Shown: positions 10,690 through 22,002 of the stretch, piece by piece
Numbering within the stretch: position 1 is the first letter of the stretch
Layout: each line of letters begins with the position of its first letter
Assembly: GCA_021325275.1 (NCBI GenBank)
Contig: JAJPHL010000032.1
Span: 1 to 64,000, forward strand
Origin: Terriglobia bacterium
GTDB taxonomy: Bacteria > Acidobacteriota > Terriglobia > JAJPHL01
Direction: 5' to 3'
Length of the DNA stretch: 64,000 nucleotides
Position numbers and translations under genes: made by a program
Notes under the pieces: model-generated
What the model was told of the DNA's origin: nothing
Database searches by the model: none
What the model saw: only the letters and a program-made list of their open reading frames with translations

Positions 10690-11727
10690 GTGTCCAACCT
10701 TTTTCTCGACGCCTGCCGGCGTCAGTCGGTCCCGCGCACTCCTGTGTGGTTCATGCGACAAGCGGGCCGCTACATGCCCGAGTATCGCGCGCTGCGCGCC
10801 AAACATTCGCTGCTGGAGTTGTGCAAGAATCCCGATCTCGCTGCGGAAATCACGCTGCAACCGGTCGAGCGCCTTGGCGTGGACGCGGCGATTCTCTTCG
10901 CCGATCTCCTGCTGAGTCCCGAGGCAATGGGCATGAAGGTGGAATTTGTGAAAGGCGAAGGCCCGCTGCTGCACAATCCTCTGCGCGACCTCGCCGCGAT
11001 CGAGCAGCTTCGCGGACCGGAGTGCGCCGCTGATCTGGACTACGTTTGCCAGGCTCTTCGACAGTTGCGCAAAGCGTTGAGGCCTGAAATCGCGTTGCTC
11101 GGGTTCGCCGGTGCGCCGTTTACGCTGGCCAGTTACATGATCGAAGGCGGACCGTCGCGCGACTACGCCGTGACCAAACGCATGATGTCGTGCGAACCGG
11201 AAATGTGGAACGCGTTGATGGCGAAAATTGTCGCGGTGCAGTCGCAATTCTTGCGGAATCAAATCGCCGCCGGCGCGCAAGCGGTGCAGATTTTCGATAG
11301 CTGGGCGGGATGCCTCTCGCCCAGCGATTACGAAACGTATGTGCTGCCGCACACGCAGGCGTTGATCGCCGCGCTGGCCGGCCGCGCGCCCATCATTCAC
11401 TTTGCCACCGGTGTTTCGACCTTCCTTCTGGCGATCGCGCGCACCGGCGCGAACGTGATTTCGCTCGATTGGCGCGTGAACCTCGCCGAGTCGTGGAAAA
11501 TATTCCCGAATCTCGCCGTGCAAGGCAATCTCGATCCCGTGGCGCTGCTTTTTCCGCTGAATGAATTGCGCAAACGGGTGGAGGAGCTGGTTTCTTCGGT
11601 CCACGGCGCGCCGGGCTACATTTTCAATCTTGGTCACGGCGTTTTGCAGCAGACGCCCGTGGAAAACGTGCGCGCCGTGGTCGAAATGGTCCACGAATAC
11701 TCGGCGCGCGACGCGGTGAGTGCGTGA
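10690..11727 (+). CDS. hemE: uroporphyrinogen decarboxylase
   Basis: A 345-residue protein with the family N-terminal signature RTPVWFMRQAGRYMPEYR, catalytic-site Asp in ILFADLL, GFAGAPFTLASYMIEGG, SLDWRVNL and the C-terminal His in LGHGVLQQTPVENV. It decarboxylates the four acetate side chains of uroporphyrinogen III to give coproporphyrinogen III in haem synthesis. The start is GTG (VSNLFLDAC), set by the family N-terminus and by TACAAT 6 nt upstream; the ATG two bases before it is out of frame. The stop overlaps the hemY start (GTGA), so the two are cotranslated. Confidence 0.96.
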   Translation: MSNLFLDACRRQSVPRTPVWFMRQAGRYMPEYRALRAKHSLLELCKNPDLAAEITLQPVERLGVDAAILFADLLLSPEAMGMKVEFVKGEGPLLHNPLRDLAAIEQLRGPECAADLDYVCQALRQLRKALRPEIALLGFAGAPFTLASYMIEGGPSRDYAVTKRMMSCEPEMWNALMAKIVAVQSQFLRNQIAAGAQAVQIFDSWAGCLSPSDYETYVLPHTQALIAALAGRAPIIHFATGVSTFLLAIARTGANVISLDWRVNLAESWKIFPNLAVQGNLDPVALLFPLNELRKRVEELVSSVHGAPGYIFNLGHGVLQQTPVENVRAVVEMVHEYSARDAVSA

Positions 11728-13074
11728 AAAATCTCGCCGTAGTCGGCGGCGGTGTTTCGGGGCTCGCCGCCGCATATTATCTCGAAAAACTCTCACCACC
11801 CGATTGCGAAATCACATTGTTCGAGCGGGCGTCTCGCGTAGGTGGAGTGATTTCGTCGCCGCTGGAAGACGGCTTCCGCTACGAAGAAGGTCCCGACTCC
11901 TTTCTCTCGTACAAACAAGCGGCGCTCGATCTGGTCGAAGAACTGGGCATCACCGATCGCCTGGTGAATTCGAATACGCGCAGCGTTTACGTGGTGAAAA
12001 ACGGCCGCTTGGAAAACTTTCCCGCGGGATTCCAGTTCTTCGTGCCCACGGGATGGGCGCCGCTGGCGCGCACAAAACTCTTTAGTTGGGGAACGAAGCT
12101 GCGCGTGGCGCGCGAGGCGTTCCGGCGACATCCTGAAACTCGCGGCGACCTTTCCGTCGGCGATTTCGCGCGATCGCGCTTCGGAGAGGAAGTGGCACGC
12201 TACCTCGCCGAGCCGCTGATTTCCGGAATTTACGGCGGCGACGCCGACGCCCTCAGCATGAACGCGGTGCTGCCGCAATTCCTCGAGTACGAAAAACAAT
12301 ACGGCAACGCGATCCGTGGCGTCATCCGCGCCGCGCAATCGAACACGCGCGGGAAACCGAAGTGGGCGCCCTTTGTGAGTTTTCAGAGCGGCATGCAGGA
12401 ACTCACCGACGCGATCGCCGGGAAACTGGCGCGCACGCGCCTGCGTTTGGGCGAGAGCGTAGAAGAAATCGCATCGACCAGCGACGGCGTTCGGGTGCAA
12501 GGCGAGCCCTTCGATGCCGCGATCTGCGCGATGCCGCCGGCGCAATCCCAAGCTCTTGCACGCGGCGGCGCCCGATGTCGCGGAGATTCTTGGCGCGATT
12601 CCTTGCGCGTCGACCGTGACGGTCTCGCTGTTCTATCGCGAAAGCGATTTGCCGGTGTCCGACGGCGGCTTCGGATTCGTCGTGCCGCGCGTGGAGAATC
12701 GCAAGATTCTGGCGTGCTCGTGGCTCTCAGCCAAGTATCCGAACCGCGCGCCAACGGGATTCACTTACGTCCGCGGGTTTTTGCGCGGACGCCATGAGAG
12801 CGGCGCGGCCCTGGATGCGGTGCTCCAAGAAATGCGCGATTTGATGGGCGTGACGCGCGCACCTGAGAAAGCGCGTGTAGCGCAGTGGCCCGAGGCGATG
12901 GCGCAACCTCTGGTCGGTCATCGGGAACGGATCGCGGAGCTGCGGCGCCGCATCGTTGCGCATCCACGCATTGCCGTGGCCGGAAATTTTCTCGACGGCA
13001 TTGGTATTCCCGATTGCATTCGCAGCGCGAAAGCCGCGGCGGAAAAGGTGATCCTAGGACTGTCCGGTTCGTAG
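11724..13074 (+). pseudogene. hemY: protoporphyrinogen oxidase (HemY/HemG type), interrupted by a +1 frameshift
   Basis: The frame from GTG 11724 gives MKNLAVVGGGVSGLAAAYYL, an FAD Rossmann motif, then YEEGPDSFL and the PPO-like GIYGGDADALSM. After FDAAICAMPPAQS (about residue 275) the homology continues in the next frame (KLLHAAAPDVAEILGAI to AEKVILGLSGS, stop 13074), including VAGNFLDGIGIPDCIRSA, the FAD-binding C-terminus. Removing one C from the CCC at 12547-12549 restores a continuous protein of 449 residues, normal for this family. The enzyme oxidises protoporphyrinogen IX to protoporphyrin IX. It may be a real inactivation, a sequencing error or a slippage site; the intact codon usage on both sides favours an error or a very recent change. 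Confidence 0.88.
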
Positions 13075-13174
13075 TGGGACGTGTCATAACGACACCGCTG
13101 CATTTGCACGGTCGCCGTAACTGATTGTTATCCCGCCGCCGCGATTTGGCATTTGGCGTGCCTCTTCATCGGCA

Positions 13175-15442
13175 ATGAAAGATCTTTCGCGAACCCTGCT
13201 TGTGGGCTTCGCCGTGTTGTTTACGCTCACGCCAGCGTCAGCATCGGTGATCTACACACATTTCTTGCCGCCCGCCGTGGCCGCTTATCTCGGCGTTCCG
13301 AACGGCACGACCATCAATGCCATGACCACCGACGCGGCCGGAAACCTGTACGTCACCGGCTCCACGAACACGACGAATTTTCCGGTGACGCCGGGCGCCG
13401 TGCAACCCAGGCTAGCGGGCGGGAACTGCCCGTACACTTTCGATCCGCACTCGCCGCCCGTGACCTACCCCTGCTCCGACGCATTCGTGATGAAGCTCGA
13501 TTCCACGGGAAACATCGTGTTCGCCACGTACCTGGGCGGATTGGGGCGCGACGTCGGTCAAGCGATCGCCGTCGATTCGCAAGGTTCGGTCTACGTCGCG
13601 GGCCAGACGTTCCAAAATCAAGGGCTGAACAATTTTCCGGTGACGCCCGGTGCGGCGTTCACGAATCAATCGTCACTTCAGTTTGACGCATTCGTGGCGA
13701 AACTGAATTCCACGGGAACGCAATTGATTTACTCCACGCTGATGCCCGACTGCGCCGAGGGCGGCATTTCGTTGGCCGTCGACGCAGCGGGCAACGCCGT
13801 CTTCGGTGGATCCACGACACCGGCGCAAGGCGCGTTTCCCACGACACCGGGCGCGTTTCAAACCACCAGCACCGTGCCGACACAGGCGCATGGCGTGATC
13901 GCCAAATTGAACGCCACGGGAACGGCGCTCATTTTCTCGACGTACTTGGGAAGCAGCGGTAGCGACGTGCTGAACGGCTTGGCGCTCGACTCAGCCGGCA
14001 ACATCTACGTCGCCGGCTTCACGCGTTCTACAACTTTCCCTACCACGCCGGGCGCGTATCTCACCGTTGCGCCGAACAAAACGGCGTCCGCGTTCGTCGC
14101 GAAACTGAATGCGCAGGCATCGTCCCTGATTTACTCGACCTATCTCGGTGGAAATACCTACGACTACATCTATGGCCTCGGCATCGATGCGCAAGGCAAC
14201 GCTGTGGTGGAAGGAACAACGGCCTCGACGAATTTCCCCACCACGCCGGGCGCGTTTGAGTCGCTGACCAGCGTGGTCCCGTGGTGGCCGAACTATCCGC
14301 TCGACACCGAACGGAACTTCGTGACGCGCTTCAACGCGCAAGGGACGTCGCTAATCTACTCGACGATCTTCGACGGCGCGGGCAGCGTGGTCGCGGATGC
14401 GGCGGGCAATGCATATGTGACCGCCGCGCTCAACTACGGATTTCCGACAACGCCCGGCGCATCCCAGAGCTGCGCGGCCGGCGGACGATTCGACGTGTTG
14501 GTCGCACAACTTTCGCCGACAGGCGCGGTCGCCGCGGCGTCGTATCTCGGCGGATCGGGCATCGACACGCCGTCGGCGTTCGCCGTGGGCGGCGACGGTT
14601 CGGTTTTCGTCGGAGGATCAACGACATCCTCAGATTTTCCGGGAACCGCGCAACCGGTGAACGGAACATTGCTGAGCATGGCAGTGCCGTTTCTCACGCA
14701 CATGGCGATCGCGAACACCACAGGCGTCAACGCGCCGTGCATGGCGCTCGTGGCGCAGAACGGCGCAAGTTTTGCGGAAGGCGCGATCGCTCCCGGCGAG
14801 CTGATCACGCTGCGTGGGCTGGGCTTTGGTCCGCAAGCGGGTGTGAACAGTTCTTCCAGTGCGACGGTACCGACGCAATTGTCCGGCGTGCAAGTTTTGT
14901 TCGACGGCGTGCCCGCGCCGCTGCTCTACGTGCAATCGCAACAGATCAACGTGCAAGCGCCGTGGGAATTGTCGCCGAATAGCGCGACGCACGTGCAGGT
15001 AAATTACAATGGCGCGCTGTCGAACGCGGCCGCGTTCAAGACGGTCCCGACGGCGCCGGCGCTCTTCCTGCGTGACTTCTCGGGCAACCTCGAGGCCGCG
15101 GCACTGAACTCCGACGGCTCGATCAATTCCGCCACGAATCCCGCCAAGGCCGGGAGCATCATTTCGATTTGGGGCACAGGAGCCGGACCCACGAATCCGC
15201 CAGGCGTGACCGGCGGCATCACGCCGCTCTCGCCGCTCGAGTTCGCCACGCTTCCGGTGACAGCGCAGGTCGACTTCATGAATGCGCAAGTGCAATTTGT
15301 CGGCGCGGCGCCGGCGCTGTCGTCCGGAGTATTTCAAATCAACATTGTGATTCCGCCGAATGTGCCGAGCGGAACCAACACTGCTGTGCAGGTTTCGGTC
15401 GGCGGCGTGTTTTCCGCCTCGCTGAGGATTGCGGTGCAGTGA
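13175..15442 (+). CDS. secreted SBBP-repeat beta-propeller protein with C-terminal TIGR03437 domain
   Basis: 755 residues with a signal peptide (MKDLSRTLLVGFAVLFTLTPASA). From about 30 to 490 there are seven or so SBBP-type repeats of roughly 55-60 residues, each of the form DAFVAKLNSTGT-LIYSTYLGG-(S/N)-D-A-DSAGNIYVAGxT-T-FPTTPGA, predicted to build a beta-propeller. From about 520 to the end is the TIGR03437 domain (QNGASFAEGAIAPGELITLRG, VQSQQINVQAPWEL, VFQINIVIPPNVPSG), a Solibacter-type extracellular domain of unknown role. Probably exported and cell-surface or secreted. The gene is isolated; the 100-bp spacer before it shows no clear promoter. Confidence 0.88.
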   Translation: MKDLSRTLLVGFAVLFTLTPASASVIYTHFLPPAVAAYLGVPNGTTINAMTTDAAGNLYVTGSTNTTNFPVTPGAVQPRLAGGNCPYTFDPHSPPVTYPCSDAFVMKLDSTGNIVFATYLGGLGRDVGQAIAVDSQGSVYVAGQTFQNQGLNNFPVTPGAAFTNQSSLQFDAFVAKLNSTGTQLIYSTLMPDCAEGGISLAVDAAGNAVFGGSTTPAQGAFPTTPGAFQTTSTVPTQAHGVIAKLNATGTALIFSTYLGSSGSDVLNGLALDSAGNIYVAGFTRSTTFPTTPGAYLTVAPNKTASAFVAKLNAQASSLIYSTYLGGNTYDYIYGLGIDAQGNAVVEGTTASTNFPTTPGAFESLTSVVPWWPNYPLDTERNFVTRFNAQGTSLIYSTIFDGAGSVVADAAGNAYVTAALNYGFPTTPGASQSCAAGGRFDVLVAQLSPTGAVAAASYLGGSGIDTPSAFAVGGDGSVFVGGSTTSSDFPGTAQPVNGTLLSMAVPFLTHMAIANTTGVNAPCMALVAQNGASFAEGAIAPGELITLRGLGFGPQAGVNSSSSATVPTQLSGVQVLFDGVPAPLLYVQSQQINVQAPWELSPNSATHVQVNYNGALSNAAAFKTVPTAPALFLRDFSGNLEAAALNSDGSINSATNPAKAGSIISIWGTGAGPTNPPGVTGGITPLSPLEFATLPVTAQVDFMNAQVQFVGAAPALSSGVFQINIVIPPNVPSGTNTAVQVSVGGVFSASLRIAVQ

Positions 15443-15448
15443 AGATGC

Positions 15449-15454
15449 TATCCT
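15449..15454 (+). promoter_or_regulatory. -10 element, leaderless start of the 65-aa gene
   Basis: TATCCT, 6 nt, then ATG at 15461. It lies only 6 nt after the stop of the SBBP gene, so the small gene has its own promoter. Confidence 0.55.
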
Positions 15455-15460
15455 TAAGCC

Positions 15461-15658
15461 ATGAGTCGCAATGGCACCGGCAAAGATTTCGTGGAACCGC
15501 TCGATCCCACGGATGGCGTCGAGGTCTATCTCCACCTCGCGGATGCGCCTGAACCAACCGAAGAGGATATCGCTGCCTCAATGGCGGCGGCTGGCGGATG
15601 GGCTGACATCGACGCGGACAAGTTGATCCGTGAACTCTATGAGCGGCGTTTGGTTTAA
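15461..15658 (+). CDS. small acidic protein, antitoxin-like, unknown
   Basis: A 65-residue acidic protein (MSRNGTGKDFVEPLDPTDGV to DADKLIRELYERRLV). The predicted helix EEDIAASMAAAGGW and the basic C-terminal LIRELYERR tail resemble the toxin-wrapping tail of small type II antitoxins, but no PIN, RelE or other toxin follows, so this is only a resemblance. The codon pattern and the leaderless promoter (TATCCT, 6 nt upstream) support a real gene. Confidence 0.6.
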   Translation: MSRNGTGKDFVEPLDPTDGVEVYLHLADAPEPTEEDIAASMAAAGGWADIDADKLIRELYERRLV

Positions 15659-15698
15659 CTTATCGCATTATCTTTGTTCTCCACACACGCAGTTCGAA

Positions 15699-15704
15699 TA
15701 ATAT
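15699..15704 (+). promoter_or_regulatory. -10 element, leaderless start of the two-gene module
   Basis: TAATAT, 6 nt, then GTG at 15711; a TTGTTC-like sequence lies 19 nt upstream as a poor -35. Confidence 0.5.
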
Positions 15705-15710
15705 GACCCG

Positions 15711-16223
15711 GTGCCAGATTTCAACGACTTCCTGAGGCGACATTGGGGCGACATCGCCAGCGTCCTTGGGCTATTCGTGAGCATAATTGGGTTTTGGTAT
15801 ACGTTAATTCAGGTCAGAAAATCACGAACGGCCGCGGAACAAGCGCAAGATGCCGTCCGAAAAATGCGTCAACGCATGGATCGGATAGACTCTGCGGCGC
15901 AATGCGCCGAGGCGATCTCCATCATGGACGAGATCAAACGCCTGCAACGCGTGAGGGCTTGGGGACCGGCTGCGGATCGCTACTCGGTATTGCGAAAGTT
16001 GTTAATGTCGATCCGCGAGTACAACCCGTGGCTCAATGACGCGCAGCAAGCGGTTCTCGTCGGCGCTATCGGACAGTTCAGGACGATGGAAGACGCCCTG
16101 GAGAAGGCCTCCACAAAGGAGCCGGACCCGACCCGTTTGAACCGACTAACCACGGCAGAAATCGACAAGGTGACCGAGGTTATGATACACATTAGGAAAG
16201 AAGGACAGGAACACAATGGCTGA
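15711..16223 (+). CDS. membrane-anchored coiled-coil protein, first gene of a conserved-looking pair
   Basis: 170 residues. One TM helix at about 14-34 (DIASVLGLFVSIIGFWYTLI), then a basic RKSRTAAEQAQDAVRKM segment and helices in the cytoplasm (DSAAQCAEAISIMDEIKRLQ, RYSVLRKLLMSI). This architecture, a TM anchor followed by a helical domain with the EIKRL and RYS-LR-LL motifs, resembles a family I have seen beside proteins like the next one, but no function is known to me. GTG start is set by the leaderless promoter and by the TM position. It overlaps the next gene by 8 nt, so the two are coupled. Confidence 0.72.
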   Translation: MPDFNDFLRRHWGDIASVLGLFVSIIGFWYTLIQVRKSRTAAEQAQDAVRKMRQRMDRIDSAAQCAEAISIMDEIKRLQRVRAWGPAADRYSVLRKLLMSIREYNPWLNDAQQAVLVGAIGQFRTMEDALEKASTKEPDPTRLNRLTTAEIDKVTEVMIHIRKEGQEHNG

Positions 16224-16581
16224 CACGCGGCTACTACAGTTGGTTCTTCGCTTGAAAGAACTGACCGACAAAGGCAAGGTCGACTGGGAAGAAACTGTCG
16301 AGGAGGACGCGTTCCAAGCGGCTTTTCCAGAGTATGTCGTTAAGATCCGCAACCACCGCTACATGACCTTGCCCGACGACATATCCGTCCAGATTTTCAA
16401 TGGGAACGGCGTGATGGTAGAGTCAGCCACGGGTCGGGAGCTCGAAGGAGTTGCAAGCAATTCGACGGGACTTCGCGAACTGATGAACACACTTTATGAA
16501 TCGGCCCGTCGGAAGGCTCTTGGAGGAGAGAAGGCGGTAAGCGACCTCTTATCCTATTTCGACACCCTTAGCGCGCGCTAG
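16216..16581 (+). CDS. small cytosolic protein, second gene of the pair
   Basis: 121 residues: helix LLQLVLRLKELTDKGKVDW, then a beta-rich core (DAFQAAFPEYVVKIRNHRYM, DISVQIFNGNGVMV) and a C-terminal helix (LYESARRKALGGEKAVSDLL). The layout LL-RL-T-G-W, F-F-Y-V-I, LYE-ARRKALG is shared by a widespread unnamed family. No enzymatic motif. Starts inside the previous gene (ATGGCTGA overlap). Possibly a soluble partner or effector of the membrane protein; function is unknown. Confidence 0.72.
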   Translation: MADTRLLQLVLRLKELTDKGKVDWEETVEEDAFQAAFPEYVVKIRNHRYMTLPDDISVQIFNGNGVMVESATGRELEGVASNSTGLRELMNTLYESARRKALGGEKAVSDLLSYFDTLSAR

Positions 16582-16597
16582 GCAATCATGGGACGCC

Positions 16598-19117
16598 CTA
16601 CTGCATCAACGGCGGTGGAGCTTCTTCATCCTCCGGGATGATTGTCGCCGCGGCAATGCGGTCGCCTTCGTCGGGCGATAACAACCGCACGCCTTGCGCC
16701 GAGCGGCCCGTTTCGCGCACCGTGTTCGATTCCACGCGGATAATCTTGCCCTGTTGCGTGATCACCACGATCTCGGTGGACTCCTTCACGTTCAGCACCG
16801 CCACCACCTTGCCCGTCTTGTCGGTTGCCTTCATGTTGATTACGCCCTTGCCCGCGCGCGACTGCCGGCGGTATTCGCTGACCGGCGTCCGTTTCCCGTA
16901 GCCCTTCTCCGCGACCGTCAGGATCAATCCCGCCGCTTCTTCCTTGCCCTCGACGAGATTCACCGTCTCCATGCCGATCAAGTAGTCGCCGGATTCCAGA
17001 TCCATCGCGTTGACGCCGTACGCCTGGCGTCCCATCGCGCGCACGTCGCTCTCGGGGAAGAGAATCGACATGCCTTCGTGCGTGCCGAGGAAGATGTGCT
17101 GCTTGCCGTCGGTGACGGCCGCGCCGATCAGCTCGTCGCCCTTCTCGATGCCGATGGCGATGATTCCCACCGAGCGCGGATTCGAGAATTCCGTCAGCGC
17201 CGACTTCTTAATCACACCTAGCTTGGTCGTCAGCACCACGAATTTGTCTTCTCCAAACGTCTTCCCGACGTTCAAGAACGCCGTGACTTTCTCGCCGGGC
17301 TGCAAGTGGACGAGATTCTGAATGTTCTTGCCGCGGCCCGCCGCGCCGACGTCCGGCAAATCGTAAACCTTCAGCCAGTAGCAGCGGCCGTTGGTCGTGA
17401 AGACCAAAATGTAGCTGTGGGCCGACGCGATGAACAAGTTCTTCACGAAGTCCTGATCGCGCGTGGCCATGCCAATGCGGCCCTTGCCGCCGCGCGTTTG
17501 CGCGCGATAGGTGGTGATCGGCGTGCGCTTCAGATAACCCTGCTGCGTAACCGTCACCGCCATGTCTTCATCGGCTACCAGATCTTCGATGGTGAGATCG
17601 GCGCGCTCGTCTTTAAACTGCGTGCGGCGCTCGTCGCCAAACTCCTTGGCGACTTCCTTCAGTTCCTTCACCACCACGCCCTTCAACTTGCGATCGCTGC
17701 CCAAAATCTCGAGATACCCTTCGATGCGCTCCTTGATTTCCTTCAGTTCCTGGAGAATCTTGTCGCGCTCCAGTCCGGTGAGCCGCTGCAATTGCATTTC
17801 GAGAATCGCCACGGCTTGCTTGTCGCTGAACGCGAAGCGGCGAACCAACTCCACGCGCGCCTCCGCCGGACCCTTCGAGGCGCGGATCAACTTGATGATG
17901 GCGTCGAGATTGTCGAGCGCCTTCTGGAAGCCTTCCAAAATGTGCTCGCGATCGCGAGCCTTGCGCAACTCGAACTCGGTGCGCTTGCGGACCACTTCTT
18001 CGCGGTGATCGATGAATAGCTTCAGCGCCTCGATCAATCCCATCACGCGCGGCTGGCCGTTGACGATCGCCAACAGGATCATGTCGAAGCTGGTTTGCAG
18101 TTGGGTGTGCTTGTAGAGATTGTTCAGCACCACCTCGGGCTGCTCGCCGCGCTTCAACTCGATGCAGTAGCGCATGCCGTCGCGATCGCTCTCGTCGCGC
18201 AGGTCGGAAATGCCTTCGATCCGCTTATCGTTCACCAAGTCGGCGATCTGCTGCTCCAGGCGTTTCTTGATCACTTGGTACGGAATTTGGCTGACGACGA
18301 TCTGCTGCTTCTCTTTGCCGAGATCTTCGATCGCCACTTTCGCGCGCATGATGAACTTGCCGCGGCCGGTGCGATACGCTTCGTGAATGCCGGCGCGTCC
18401 GTAGATGTAGGCGCCGGTGGGGAAATCGGGGCCCGGAACCATCTCGATGATTTTTTCGAGCGGCGTGTCGGGGTTTTCGATCAGCGCGATCGTCGCGGCG
18501 ACGATTTCCGACAAGTTATGCGGCGGAATGTTGGTGGCCATGCCCACGGCGATGCCCGATCCGCCGTTGATCAGCAAATTCGGCACGCGCGCCGGCAGGT
18601 ACTCCGGCTCCATGCGCGTGTCGTCGTAGTTGGCGCGGAAGTCGACGGTTTCTTTGTCGAGATCCTCGAGCAGCATTTCGGAAATGCGCGCCAAGCGGCC
18701 TTCGGTGTATCGCGGGGCCGCGGGCGGATCGCCGTCGACGGATCCGAAATTCCCCTGCTTATCCACCAGGGGATAGCGCATGGTGAAATCCTGGCCCATG
18801 CGCACCAGCGCGTCATAGATCGCCAGATCGCCGTGCGGGTGAAAGTTGCCTTGCGTGTCGCCGACGATCTTGGCGCATTTGCGGTGCGGACGATTCGGGC
18901 GCAGGCCGAGTTCGTCCATCGCGAACAGAATGCGGCGATGCACCGGCTTCAAGCCGTCGCGCACGTCGGGGATGGCGCGCCCGATGATTACGCTCATCGC
19001 GTAATCCACGTAGCTGCGGCGCATCTCGTCTTCTACATTGATCGGTACAATGGAGTCGGCGGGCGGGGCGCCGTCGCCGGGCGGGATGGGAAGGTTCGGT
19101 TGTTTTTCGTCAGCCAT
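16598..19117 (-). CDS. gyrA: DNA gyrase subunit A
   Basis: 839 residues, full length. The N-terminal tail is Pro/Gly-rich, then EEMRRSY-type helix, [18 protein letters not shown], the active-site Tyr in AAPRYTEGR, the GyrA-box-type sequence (QTRGGKG) and a six-bladed C-terminal propeller, ending in an acidic tail ([12 protein letters not shown]). It breaks and rejoins DNA in the A2B2 gyrase. The quinolone-determining loop reads [17 protein letters not shown]: the site equivalent to E. coli Ser83 is Leu98 (codon CTG, 18826-18824). No Shine-Dalgarno is visible before the ATG; the spacer to gyrB is a long inverted repeat. Confidence 0.97.
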   Translation of the reverse strand: MADEKQPNLPIPPGDGAPPADSIVPINVEDEMRRSYVDYAMSVIIGRAIPDVRDGLKPVHRRILFAMDELGLRPNRPHRKCAKIVGDTQGNFHPHGDLAIYDALVRMGQDFTMRYPLVDKQGNFGSVDGDPPAAPRYTEGRLARISEMLLEDLDKETVDFRANYDDTRMEPEYLPARVPNLLINGGSGIAVGMATNIPPHNLSEIVAATIALIENPDTPLEKIIEMVPGPDFPTGAYIYGRAGIHEAYRTGRGKFIMRAKVAIEDLGKEKQQIVVSQIPYQVIKKRLEQQIADLVNDKRIEGISDLRDESDRDGMRYCIELKRGEQPEVVLNNLYKHTQLQTSFDMILLAIVNGQPRVMGLIEALKLFIDHREEVVRKRTEFELRKARDREHILEGFQKALDNLDAIIKLIRASKGPAEARVELVRRFAFSDKQAVAILEMQLQRLTGLERDKILQELKEIKERIEGYLEILGSDRKLKGVVVKELKEVAKEFGDERRTQFKDERADLTIEDLVADEDMAVTVTQQGYLKRTPITTYRAQTRGGKGRIGMATRDQDFVKNLFIASAHSYILVFTTNGRCYWLKVYDLPDVGAAGRGKNIQNLVHLQPGEKVTAFLNVGKTFGEDKFVVLTTKLGVIKKSALTEFSNPRSVGIIAIGIEKGDELIGAAVTDGKQHIFLGTHEGMSILFPESDVRAMGRQAYGVNAMDLESGDYLIGMETVNLVEGKEEAAGLILTVAEKGYGKRTPVSEYRRQSRAGKGVINMKATDKTGKVVAVLNVKESTEIVVITQQGKIIRVESNTVRETGRSAQGVRLLSPDEGDRIAAATIIPEDEEAPPPLMQ

Positions 19118-19119
19118 AG

Positions 19120-19202
19120 ACTCAGTCCTGAGTCCTGAGTGCTGAGTGCTGAGCGTGAGTAGGCGTTTCTTTACTCAGGACTCAGCACTCAGGACTCAGC
19201 AC

Positions 19203-19204
<2 letters not shown>
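19120..19204. repeat. long inverted repeat R4 (CTGAGT units) filling the gyrB-gyrA spacer
   Basis: Left arm 19120-19161 and right arm 19172-19204 are tandem CTGAGT/CCTGAGT/GCTGAGT units facing each other around a 10-nt loop. One end abuts the gyrA ATG and the other reaches the gyrB stop codon. Confidence 0.85.
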
Positions 19205-21680
<2,476 letters not shown>

Positions 21681-21850
21681 TCACGGAAGGGGGTCCGGAG
21701 CAAGCCTAAGCCGCTGAAATATAAGGCACTTAACGGTCAAAACGGGACTGCAAGTTGTGTGTTTTCAACAGATGCGCGGAGGGGTGGTTTGGGGGGTGGG
21801 TGTCAAACATTTCTTATTGACAATGTTTTGGTCTTCCGGCGGTCTTTTTT

Positions 21851-21930
21851 ACCGCAGAGACGCAGAGGCGCAGAGAAAACCTGATAGTCGCACTAACCTG
21901 TTTTTCTCTGCGTCTCGGCGTCTCTGCGGT
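21851..21930. repeat. long inverted repeat R3 (GACGCAGA units) upstream of gyrB / downstream of dnaN
   Basis: Arms 21851-21879 and 21902-21930 pair over 29 nt with two mismatches. Both arms read ACCGCAGAGACGC-type units and match R2 closely. The repeat occupies part of the 355-bp gyrB-dnaN spacer (21648-22002); the remaining bases hold no ORF with coding character or recognisable RNA gene. Confidence 0.85.
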
Positions 21931-22002
21931 GAGAAAACCGTTGGGTACATTTTCTGCTATTGTGGGGCTAGGTGTTGGATTTGAACTCTTCCACGACCCT
22001 AT

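Noticed and set aside
21757-21984. 75-codon frame over R3 (also 34437-34739 and 45251-45553)
   Set aside because: The peptide (FSASRRLCGE type) is the translation of the repeat; the same spurious peptide appears at other elements.
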